This document shows positions 55,313-64,000 of a DNA stretch of 64,000 nt, piece after piece. Origin of the DNA: Strobilurus pachycystidiatus (lineage: Eukaryota > Basidiomycota > Agaricomycetes > Agaricales > Physalacriaceae). The notes under the pieces were generated by a model. It searched no databases, was not told where the DNA came from, and saw nothing but the letters and a program-made list of their open reading frames with translations. Every line of letters begins with the position of its first letter. Position 1 is the stretch's first letter. The stretch spans positions 806,001-870,000 of the forward strand of contig JAHLMK010000006.1 of NCBI GenBank assembly GCA_019915135.1, written 5' to 3'. The position numbers and the translations under genes were made by a program.

Positions 55313-56487
55313 ATGCTCACCAAGGTCGAAATCGCGCTGAAGAAGGAATGGCTGAGCCAGAATCTCAACAGGGCACGTCTTCCACTCCATTTGACCCGCA
55401 TATATTCACATTCGTGCAGTCTTGCGCCTCTTGCAGCACTTACAACAAGGGATGCCGGAAACAGGAGAATGCTGTGGCGTGTGTTCAATGCAAGGACCTC
55501 AAACGGGAATGTTCGAGGGTGCATGAGTGGAGGGCGTGGAAGGAGGCGCGCGTAGCGAGCTCATCTGGCAGAAACAACGGCGGCGGCGGCCCGATAGCGA
55601 CGACGACTCGTCCCATCATTCAGAGACTGCCAGCCAAACCGGCCTCTAAACCTGTCACTGGCATCTTTGTCGGTATTCGTCTCCTCTGCTTACGCCTTCC
55701 TTATCATCTTGCCAGCTCGTGTGGAGGACTGCCGTCGCGGCACCAGCCCCATACAGCCTAATCAAACCGCCCGCTGTGTCGACGCCTCCTGTGACCTCTT
55801 CAACTGATGCGGCTCCGCAACGACATCGTCCTCCTGCTTCTGACGCCGCGCAGCAAAAGCCTACTATCGATCGACTTCCTCGCCGCCAGCCTTCCCCTTT
55901 GCCGGCTTCTCGGTCTCTCTCACAGGTCAATCTTGAAGTTCAACGTTTAGAAAAACGCATCAGCACGCTCGAACACGATCTTCAAGAGAAGGACCGCTTG
56001 TTAGAGGAGAAGGAACGCGAACTACGAGAGAACTTTTACCATCAACAATACAAAGAGCGAGATCCTCAAGACAAGGAAAGTGTCATTGATACCCTCGTCT
56101 GTGTGTGCAAATTCCCCCGTCTCCTTTGCATCCACACTAATATATCTCGCTCTCTTAGCTGCCCAAGCAAGCCTAGAAATCAAACTTCGCGCAATTCGCA
56201 AGTCCAGCCTCGACGAATTCCTCCATGTCAGCGCCAACCGAGTGACGTTCCGAACGCACGTCAGCAGCTTCTTCGCCCGCCAAATTTCTGCGGCGGACTT
56301 TCTCAAGGAACTGGAAGATCACGAGCAGGTGCTTGATGGACTTGGTCAACGACTCTTGGGCCAATTCCCGACCGACTTTGACGACGGCGTGGATCTGTTG
56401 GAGGATTTTCGCTCCGACCCAAAGTCTCGCCCTCGTGAGCATTCCACTGGAGACGAACCGAATGCCAAGAAGATGCGCACTGCTTGA
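55313..56487 (+). CDS. Zn2Cys6-spaced coiled-coil protein, paralogue 2
   Basis: MLTKVEIALKKEWLSQNLNR starts the protein. After an intron comes CASCSTYNKGC, then eight residues to CVQCKDLKREC, the same C-x2-C-x6-C-x8-C-x2-C-x6-C array as in the gene at 44961. EWRAWKEARV, a Pro-rich linker, the coiled coil VQRLEKRISTLEHDLQEKDR..LLEEKERELREN and KESVIDTLV follow. The last exon gives LDEFLHVSANRVTFRTHVSS, SAADFLKELEDHEQVLDGLG and NAKKMRTA. Introns lie near 55375-55420, 55670-55715 and 56100-56158. The order of domains is identical to paralogue 1, and the two genes point away from each other across 9.2 kb. Confidence 0.75.
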
Positions 56488-56788
56488 CTGTACTAATCGT
56501 TTTGTTCCGAACATGGATGGATGGATTGCTAGCTCTGTTGTGCTCTGGTTGTTTTGCTCTCGCTATCCCTGGCCTGTATCGTACCCTTTCAAATGTCAAG
56601 CCGTTTCACTCAAATTCATCCTATGGCGCTACCTCTCGAGAACGCGATGACTGCACTTCTGAAAAATGCGCGCTACTCATCGATGCAACTCATGGTAGAA
56701 GACATCTCTACATTTGTCCAGGGCCCAGAATTATTCATCGACGATATATATGCTGATGCTTCCCCACCTCTGAGTCTCAGACCACACA
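56488..56788. other. short spacer
   Basis: About 300 bp with overlapping frames but no supported gene; it should hold the promoter of the wax-synthase-like gene. Confidence 0.5.
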
Positions 56789-58092
56789 ATGGTCCGTCTG
56801 AGGAGCTCCCTAATATTGGCTTCGACACTGCTGTGCGCCGAATTGCCCATCCCCTTCGTCATCGCGACCCACCCGTCGCTTCCCATTCGTCTCTGCGTCT
56901 TCCTCTTCCAATTTGCCGTTATCTGGTGGGCGACTGGGGCTCTTTCAGTCGGCGACGATCCCTTCCAGGACTACGGAGTCGGCAGCGGGCTATACGCCAC
57001 CTCCTTGTTCACGGCTCTGCACTTCTATTTCTTGACTGACGCGCTGCATGATGCAACGCGCCATGTCTTGGACAAGAAGGCCGCGAAGGATATGGATCTC
57101 GGGGAACGAGTCTGGTGGGCAGCGTGCTTACGTGTCTCTATCACAGGCGTTGGGTGGAATATTGAGGTGGGTCCGGGGCAATCTTGTGATTCGTTGAAGC
57201 TTATCGACCGTCGTGGCCTTCAGGCCCCACATATACCTTCTGCGTCAAAGAAGACGCGTTGGGTCTTCGTTGCTCAATCAGCCCTCAACGCCATCAAATA
57301 CGCCTTGATTCTGGACGCAGCCGGGATATATATCTCGTGGAATCCTTCGTATGCCAGCAGGGGGCAAGGCGCGTTGTTCCAGGCGTGCAACGTACTGGCG
57401 TGGTGGTCAAACCTCTACGCTGGCCTGCAGTTGGCCTATTGCTTGACCGCCGCTATCGCTGTCAGTCTTGACCTCGGGGAACCGAGATTCTGGCCGCCTA
57501 TGTTTGGAAATTTTCACGACGCGTATACTTTGCGCCGTTTGTGGGGGTGAGCTCGGCGCGAAACAGTCCTCGTGGTAATTACTGAGTTGTTTTCGCATAG
57601 TCGGGTGTGGCATCAGATCCTTCGCCGCGTAAGTGTTCACTGGAACTATCGCCAAAGGTCTGACATAAACCTCTGAAGTTTGTTGCCTCCATCGGCAAGT
57701 TCTTCACAACCACGCTCAATTTTACGAAGGGGACGAATGCATCTTCTTACACCCAACTTTTTGTCGGCTTCTTTGTGTCTGGATGTGTTCACGCATTTGG
57801 TGACCGGATGGTTGACATGAAGATAGGGCGGTCGATCTTTTTCTTCCAGATTCAGGCTTGTGCCATCGTCTTCGAGGACGCAGTAATTTGGTATGCGCAG
57901 AGGACTTGGCTCGGGAGTATTTCTGGTTTGTTGCTCAAAGCTCTTGGTCTCTTATGGGTTTCTGTGTGGTTTTTCTTTACGACGCCACTGTTGATCGCTG
58001 TGATCACGGATACGGCCAGACCTCTTTCTCCTTTGCTCCCTGTCTCGCCACTTATGTTCGTCGGCAACACGCTTGGATTACTACTACATTGA
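56789..58092 (+). CDS. wax-synthase-like membrane acyltransferase
   Basis: A multi-pass protein of the wax synthase/terpene acetyltransferase group found near fungal secondary-metabolite genes. MVRLRSSLILASTLLCAELP starts a hydrophobic N-terminus. VWWAACLRVSITGVGWNIEVG is the family block before the central loop. Splicing near 57548-57601 and 57629-57680 joins YTLRRLWG to RVWHQILRR and then FTKGTNASSYTQLFVGFFVSG and CVHAFGDRMVD; the His and Asp here are the expected catalytic region. Several further helices end at LLLH. Length is about 400 residues, normal. It sits before an acyl-CoA ligase, which could supply acyl donors, but the two are not otherwise linked. Confidence 0.8.
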
Positions 58093-58675
58093 TGTAGAAT
58101 GAGAACGAATAAGTACTATCCACGTATAAACTGCACTGTAAAGTTCGAGTAGCCATGGACACAAACGCCGATTAAGTCCGCGTCCCTGTTTGCTTCCTGA
58201 CCTCGACCTGCATAACCGCGACCGCACGCTGCTACATACAACATACTCAAGCTGCGACCACTCTCGCGTTCCACCATCCATAGTTACCTTTCGAAGCTGT
58301 CTCCACACCGTATTCTTGATGGCACCGTACTCTTATCACACACTCTGCACAAAATCGGACCAGTAGGCGCCTGTCAACGCACTGGGAGACGCACTGGGCG
58401 CAGTCACGGACGAATGCGGGTGGGGGTGGTAAAGCTTTTATTGCTCGCTTGTCCATCTCACCCCACAGTGGACCATCAGTGGCGGTCACTCCTCCATTCC
58501 AATCATCGGCGCTCTGTGAAAAACCTGTCCTCATCCCGGACCATCTCCGTAATCAAAGACACAGCCCGTGGCCCGCTCCCCGAGAGTTCCGCCGAACGCG
58601 CTGATATGGCAAAGTATCGCCGACTGTGATAATATAAGGCCTACCACTGCCAATTCCGATTCCTCATCTCACCCA
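58093..58675. other. intergenic region
   Basis: No gene recognised. A TATAAGG at 58633-58639 lies about 40 bp before the start of the acyl-CoA ligase gene and could be its TATA element. Confidence 0.45.
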
Positions 58676-61430
58676 ATGGTATCAACCTCCTCTTGGACTC
58701 CAGTGTGCTCTCTCGCCGAAGGTCAGCTCGTTTCCTATGGGTTGCAGGCGTTTTCTCACAACCCCGTCAGCCGACAGGATCTTATGCGGTCCTGGCAGCC
58801 TTCTCGAAGTCGAAACACGCGTTCGTTCATTTCCTCCCTTCCTACCAGGTCTTTTCCTAACGACGTTTTCTGATCCAGTTAATCGATGGTCGCGTTCAGC
58901 GCGTCTTCAAGAATCTGTGGCCCTCCCTCAGAGCTTTATGGCTATGGGCTGGAACAGAGCATGGAAAGAAGACGTGTATCGTCTTTGAAAGCCACCGGCT
59001 TACTTATGAGGAAGCCTTGACGCAATCTCTGCGGTGCGCAGCCGTGTTTCGCGACGTGTACGGCGTCAAGAAAGGTGTGTGTGACCGGGATGCTGTCAGT
59101 GTGTCTCATACATCTGACACCCAGGCGACCGGATTGCTATCTGTTCGCGAAATTACGCAAGCTATTTCATTGTGTTCTGGGCATGTCGTGAGTCTCAACC
59201 CCAGTTAGTCGAAAGGTTTCCTGACTCTTTCTGTCAGATCTCCTTGGGGCTGTGTCGGTTCTCGTCAATGCGTACGTTAACCATCGGCTAGTCGCGTTAC
59301 GATGACTTACTGGAGGTCGATGCTATTCTAGCCTCCTGCCGATAGATCCTCTGAAGCATTGTCTTGCGCTCACGGACTGCAAGCTCGTCATACTCGACCC
59401 TCAGCGTGCTGATCTCCTCGAAGGATCGCTCAAGTCATCCCCGAAATGCAGCTACATCGTCATAGAAGCGCAAGAAGGCAAAGGCAGATGGGAGGGCATG
59501 GATGACTATGCAAACCTTATGTTGCGTCACAAAGGGAACCTCGAGTCCATTCTCGCCAACGACCCCAATGTCAAACCCGAGGATAACGCTACAATCATAT
59601 TCACGTCGGGCACTACAGGATTGCCGAGTGGGTAGCCAGTTCCCCCCTTTTCTGCCGACATCCACTCATCACCTCGTGTCCAGAGGGTGTGCTCAGCTCT
59701 CAGCGGGCTTTTCTCACAAACATCTTCAATGTAAGAAGCTCGGTCTACTTCGAAGATGACAGCTTATCGAGTTCGCTGCTGTGTTCTGTAGGTGGCGGCG
59801 AGCTCTGGCAGAGATGCGATACGACGTGGAGACCCATTCCCTCCACCACCGCCGCCAGAAGGTTCCCCTCAACGTGCTGCGCTGCTATCTACGCCACTGT
59901 TCCATGTCACTGCTACCGCTGTTATGGTTAGTCCCTCGGTGTATCTGAGGGTAGGCTTTCTTCTCACCTGATGTCAGTTGAATGCGACCTTTTTGGGATA
60001 CAAGATCGTCTCGATGCGGAAGTGGGAGGGAAAGAAAGGTTTGTTCTTGCAGGCGTTGATTCACAATTCAAAGACTGACAGATCCTTAGCTTTACGGTAC
60101 AGCAGTCGTCGACCTCTTTATCGCTTGCCCTAATCAGCATGTAGGCTCATCAAGGAGGAGAATGTAGTCCTTCTAGGCGCGTGAGTTCAGGTTGACTCCC
60201 CTCATCACGGGGGGTAGAATCTCATACACCTTCTAGCGTTCCGTCGGTCATTACGGATCTATCTGAATGCGCTTCGCCGCAAGAAGAGACGCCAGTGGAA
60301 GTGATCATATACGGAGGAGCTCCCGTGGCGGAGCCTCTATTCAATAGAGCGAGACAGGTGTTCGCTTCTGCTTCCATGTAAGAAGTGTCCACCTCAAGAT
60401 CAGGTATTGGTACTCATGCTTCCGTTCTCTCTAGGGGTCAAGGCTACGGTCTCACGGAAAGCAACGCTGGTTCGGTTGGGTTCGGTGAGTGTATCAGTTC
60501 TTTCCGACCAGGCGTTTGACTAATGAGTGTTTACAAAGCTGGTAGGGACTTCGAGCTCAGGCCCAACAGCACGTACGTCTCCTTCTCTTTGTGACCACAA
60601 GTTAAAGCTGAAGAATTCACTCTCAACTCCAGTGGAACGCCTCTGCCAACGAACGATGTCATGATCATGAAGGATAACATCAAGGTGCCTCCGAACGTTG
60701 TGGGGGAAGTGTGGCTTCGTGGGTCGAACATCATGAAGAAATACTGGGGTGACGAGGGTACGTCTGTCTAGTTCGGAGTCGTTGTACTTCTGATTGACCT
60801 TTGCGATCTATTTAGAGGCGACGAACCTGGTGTTGACGAAGGATGGGTGGTTCAAGACGGGCGATCTGGGATATATAGACGACGAAGGCTTTGTGTACAT
60901 CAAGGACAGGATCAAGGATATCATCATACGCGGTGGGGAGAACATTGTACGTTCATTGACTCTTAGTTCTTCATATCTGATTACATGATAGCCGTCGGTC
61001 ATGGTGGAGAATGTACTCTACGCCGAACCAGGAGTCAAGGAGGCCGCTGTTGTTGGTGTACCGGATAAGCGTCTTGGCGAGCTGGTCACTGCGCTCGTAA
61101 CGGTGAAGCCAGGATACACGGAGTCTGTTACCGAAGAGAGTTTGTTGGCGGTTGCGAGGAAGAGGTCAGTCGACTGTTCCAACTCTGATTCCGTGCTATG
61201 TACTAATGGGCCAATCTGTAGTCTTCCCCGCTTCGCCATCCCAGTCATGATCGTGATTCACGATGGAGAATTTGGTAAATACTGAGTGGACTCGACGGCC
61301 AATCGGACTGATCTTGTTTTTCGTAGACCACACACAGTCCGGGAAGGTGCTTAAGCGTAATTTGAGAGGTCTAGCGAACCAGAAGTGGCTGGAGAGGAAA
61401 GCGTCCTCTCATACTGATGTGAAGCTGTGA
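58676..61430 (+). CDS. AMP-dependent acyl-CoA synthetase (ANL family)
   Basis: Activates a carboxylic acid to an acyl-CoA. The gene is cut by about a dozen short introns, so only exon motifs were read: [73 protein letters not shown], the P-loop [115 protein letters not shown], and [12 protein letters not shown] with the catalytic Lys. It differs clearly from the adenylation domain at 14086, having no carrier or membrane part. Chain-length preference cannot be told. The 5' exons are the least certain. Confidence 0.82.
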
Positions 61431-61648
61431 TTATAATCGTTTGTATGTACTGTCGAATATTCTACATTAAGTACTCGAGTACAATTTAGCGTTAATGTCG
61501 TACACTAACATGCTCGCATAAGTTAGGGTGCACACACATTAGGGGAATACTGAGCCGCTGCTCATGAGGCCTTTGAACGGCAAGCAGAAGCGGGAGCGGA
61601 TGTGCTATTTTAGGGTTGAACTCAAGCCATCACCACCACTTTCGCAAA

Positions 61649-62809
61649 ATGGCCCAAGAACTCCAGGAATTCCTTTCCGAGCTTGTCAATATCGAATCTC
61701 TCACAGGCAATGAGGAAAAAGTCGCGTTATTTCTCTCACATCGTCTGCAACAACTTGGGTTCACCGTCGAGCTTTTACCCATTTCCCCTTCGTCGAAACG
61801 TGCAAATGTCTACGCCTACATCGGAACGACGAGATCCACCAAGTGTCTTTTGACGACTCACATTGACACTGTCCCCCCCTTCATACCATTCTCCGGACCG
61901 GATGAACAAGGGATCGTGTATGGACGCGGAACTTGCGACGCCAAAGGCGCTGCCGTAGCACAGATCTTGGCCGCGAAGGAGCTCAAGGAGAGCGGTCAGA
62001 TCAAGGAAGGCGATCTGGCTTTGATGTATGTGGTCGGAGAGGAAGTAGATGGCGTTGGGATGAAGGCTGCTAGCAACATGGGACTCAAGTGGGACAACGT
62101 AGTCTTTGGTGAACCTACCGAAGGAAAGCTCGCTCTCGGTCATAAGGTTCTTGTCTTTCCTCTCTCTTTTCCTTCCGGAATTCATGTTCTTTTCTGCAGG
62201 GCATACTACTCTTTGAACTCTCATCGGCAGGCGTGGCATGCCACAGCGGATACCCACACCTTGGACGCTCCGCAAACCATTCCATGATATCCCTTCTGTC
62301 CGATTTCTTGAAAATGGACATGCCTGCCGATGAACTGCTCGGACCGTCAACTATCAACATCGGCACTATTCATGGAGGCGAAGCTCGTATGTTCTTGTCT
62401 TATGCTCCTCTGGACCAGAACTTAACTAGTCACAGCCAACATCTTGTCCCCGTCTGCATCAGCCACCGTTTCTATACGCGTTTCTACCGCGTTCGACGCG
62501 CTCAAGGCCTCCGCTCTGGAAATAATTTCCCGGTATCCCCATATCAGTTATAAATTGCTGGCGGAGTATGGTCCGCCCAGGCTCCAGTCAGACGTGCCGG
62601 GCTTCGACACAATCAACGTGGGCTTTGGTACAGACATTCCCTTCCTGACAGGACACGACGCACCGGAGATCATGAAGATTCTCTACGGGCCCGGCAGCAT
62701 ATTCGTCGCCCACACTAGTAACGAGCACGTTTCCCTGGAGGCTCTGCAAAAGTGCAAGGATGGCTACAAGGCTTTGACCCTGTACTGTCTTGGAGTTGGC
62801 CGCGGATAA
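61649..62809 (+). CDS. M20 metallopeptidase, acetylornithine deacetylase-like
   Basis: A di-zinc amidohydrolase of the ArgE/DapE/CPG2 group. ATG 61649 gives MAQELQEFLSELVNIESLTG. The metal ligands and catalytic residues are all visible: LLTTHIDTVPPF (His 71, Asp 73), RGTCDAKGAAVAQ (Asp 97), VVGEEVDGVG (Glu 131/132), VFGEPTEGK (Glu 155), and HTSNEHVSLEAL near the end. The dimerisation domain carries ACHSGYPHLGRSANHSM. Two introns: GTTCTT..TGCAG near 62147-62200 and GTATGT..CACAG near 62388-62436. Length about 355 residues. Substrate (acetylornithine, dipeptide or other acyl amino acid) cannot be decided. Confidence 0.88.
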
Positions 62810-63076
62810 CTATCTATCTCGAGAAACTGAATTTGAAGGAGGTCATTCCGAGATAAGGCGAGATTGTTCCTGAGCCGGAAATAGAGTGCGATCTTCGACG
62901 TCGGACAGCGGCGGATGCGTCGGGCCAGGCCTTGTCAGGGGTCCTGCTTTGAAGCGCGATAGCACGAATAACACGATAGCACTGATAGGCATTCATCTTG
63001 CCGATCAGGGATTGGAGCTTGAGGCTTGCTAGGCGCGACGGTACATTCTTCCCACCTTTCACCAACCAGGACAACA

Positions 63077-64000
63077 ATGGCTAGTAACACGGAGAAGGAC
63101 AATGGTCATGCCTCTGTGCAGGTCACTTCCTTTGGCGGCGCCTTCTTCGGCTCAAAGTGTGTTCTTGGCGAAGCACCTTTCTATCGCCCCGAGGACAACA
63201 CCCTCCATTATGTCGATCCGCTCGCGAATCCCCCAGAGTTGCACATCCTCTCCCTCGACACGATGCATCTTCGAATCCTATCCTTGTCCGACAGCATCAG
63301 CGTCGCCTCTTTCCGCAAAGACCAGCCTGGTTACATCGGAGCGCGTCTCCTCGGCTTCGCCTTCATCGATGAACAGACAGGCGCCATCGAGAACCTCGCG
63401 TCAGTCCTCCCGGAATCGGCCCGCGGAAAGTTGCGCTTCAACGACGGTGCCTCCGACTCGAAGGGGCGATTCTGGGCGGGCACTATGGACCACCAGGCCA
63501 TGGCACTTCCTGTAACAGCCAATGCTGCGCCCGGTGGATGCCTCTTCCGCTACGACCCAGACGGGACCATCACCCAGCACGAGTCAGGCATATACTGCTC
63601 AAACGGCCTCGGTTGGTCGTCGGACAACAAAACCATGTACTTCAGCGACTCGTACGGTGGTGTTGTGTGGAAGTACGCATTTGATGAAGAGGCTGGGACT
63701 ATCAGCAATCGTTCGGTCTTCGTGGACTTTCGCTCTGACGCGATGAGCGAGAAGCATAGAGGCGGTGAGCCGGATGGGATGGTTTTGGACACGGAGGGCA
63801 ATATCTGGATGGCAGTGTGGGGGAAAGGATGTGTGTTATGTTATTCGCCGGAAGGAAAGTTGTTGCGCGAGATCGTCGCAGAAGGCGTCCCCTACTTGAC
63901 GTGCACTGGTTGGGTGGGCAAGGATCTGGGACTCTTGGTGTGCACTAGTGCCCATCGAAACGGTCTGGGAGGTGAACAGGGTGGAAAACTATTCATGGTA
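63077..64000 (+). CDS. SMP-30/gluconolactonase family protein, 3' end outside the window
   Basis: A single frame is open from ATG 63077 (MASNTEKDNGHASVQV) to the right edge. It is a six-bladed beta-propeller lactonase. The metal-binding residues are present: Glu 32 in CVLGEAPFY, the Asn in RFNDGASDSKGRFWAG, the Asn in CSNGLGWSSDNKTMYFSD, and the Asp in GGEPDGMVLDTEGNIW. The last blade and the stop lie beyond 64000. Members hydrolyse sugar lactones or similar esters. No intron was seen in the visible part. Confidence 0.9.
   Translation, partial: MASNTEKDNGHASVQVTSFGGAFFGSKCVLGEAPFYRPEDNTLHYVDPLANPPELHILSLDTMHLRILSLSDSISVASFRKDQPGYIGARLLGFAFIDEQTGAIENLASVLPESARGKLRFNDGASDSKGRFWAGTMDHQAMALPVTANAAPGGCLFRYDPDGTITQHESGIYCSNGLGWSSDNKTMYFSDSYGGVVWKYAFDEEAGTISNRSVFVDFRSDAMSEKHRGGEPDGMVLDTEGNIWMAVWGKGCVLCYSPEGKLLREIVAEGVPYLTCTGWVGKDLGLLVCTSAHRNGLGGEQGGKLFMV

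Noticed and set aside
56789..61430. An acyltransferase plus acyl-CoA ligase pathway
   Set aside because: Both are acyl-related and adjacent, but nothing else links them; fungal neighbours are often unrelated, so no joint pathway is claimed.
1..64000. tRNA genes, rRNA, CRISPR arrays and riboswitches
   Set aside because: None was noticed; small RNA genes cannot be excluded by eye, and tRNAscan-SE or Infernal would be decisive.

Overview
The window comes from a filamentous basidiomycete fungus, most likely an Agaricomycete. Genes are monocistronic, packed on both strands, and split by short introns of about 45-60 bp with GT..AG ends. The gene content fits: calcineurin A, a RAD17 clamp loader, a DUR3 urea transporter, EMC8/9, F-box tandem pairs, FunK1/Crinkler-type kinase-like proteins, a VIT-vWA protein, and an intron-containing Tc1/mariner-like transposase. 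I saw no rRNA, tRNA, CRISPR or operon structure. Coordinates give the span from start codon to stop codon and include introns; splice sites were read by eye.

Layout. 0-4.6 kb: a 5'-truncated acidic protein gene and a stand-alone thioesterase gene converge on an apparent Tc1/mariner-like element. 4.6-9.6 kb: gene-poor DNA holding a 336-bp MITE with 49-bp inverted repeats, a multi-pass membrane protein gene and a degenerate short-repeat tract. 9.6-20.5 kb: calcineurin A (eight exons, reconstructed in full), a small repeat-bearing protein, the largest gene of the window (14 exons, about 1558 aa) and a secreted glycoprotein. The large protein combines an adenylation domain, a carrier domain and a membrane part with left-handed beta-helix segments, an architecture like the Pls/PosA poly-amino-acid synthetases. 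20.6-27.5 kb: a membrane-anchored kinase-like protein, then an apparently exact 1902-bp tandem duplication that gives one truncated and one intact RAD17.

27.6-35.8 kb: an MFS transporter, DUR3, EMC8/9 and a Crinkler-like protein. 35.5-39.3 kb: a diverged tandem duplication. Each unit carries a kinase tail, an SDR gene with a palindrome upstream, and a decayed copy of the RAD17 5' end. 39.5-50.2 kb: a VIT-vWA protein, a HeLo/MLKL-NTD-like protein with a C-terminal membrane anchor, a Zn2Cys6-spaced coiled-coil protein and a large low-complexity protein with GFGAYAQTNPW repeats. 50.2-56.5 kb: two tandem F-box genes and a second Zn2Cys6-spaced paralogue in opposite orientation. 56.8-64 kb: a wax-synthase-like acyltransferase, an acyl-CoA ligase, an M20 peptidase and a gluconolactonase/SMP-30 gene that runs off the edge.

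How the genes work together: most are independent housekeeping or lineage-specific genes, and I see no convincing metabolite cluster. The striking feature is recent and older local rearrangement. RAD17 5' sequence occurs four times (two full-length 5' ends, two decayed), and SDR 5' sequence occurs three times (two genes, one relic).
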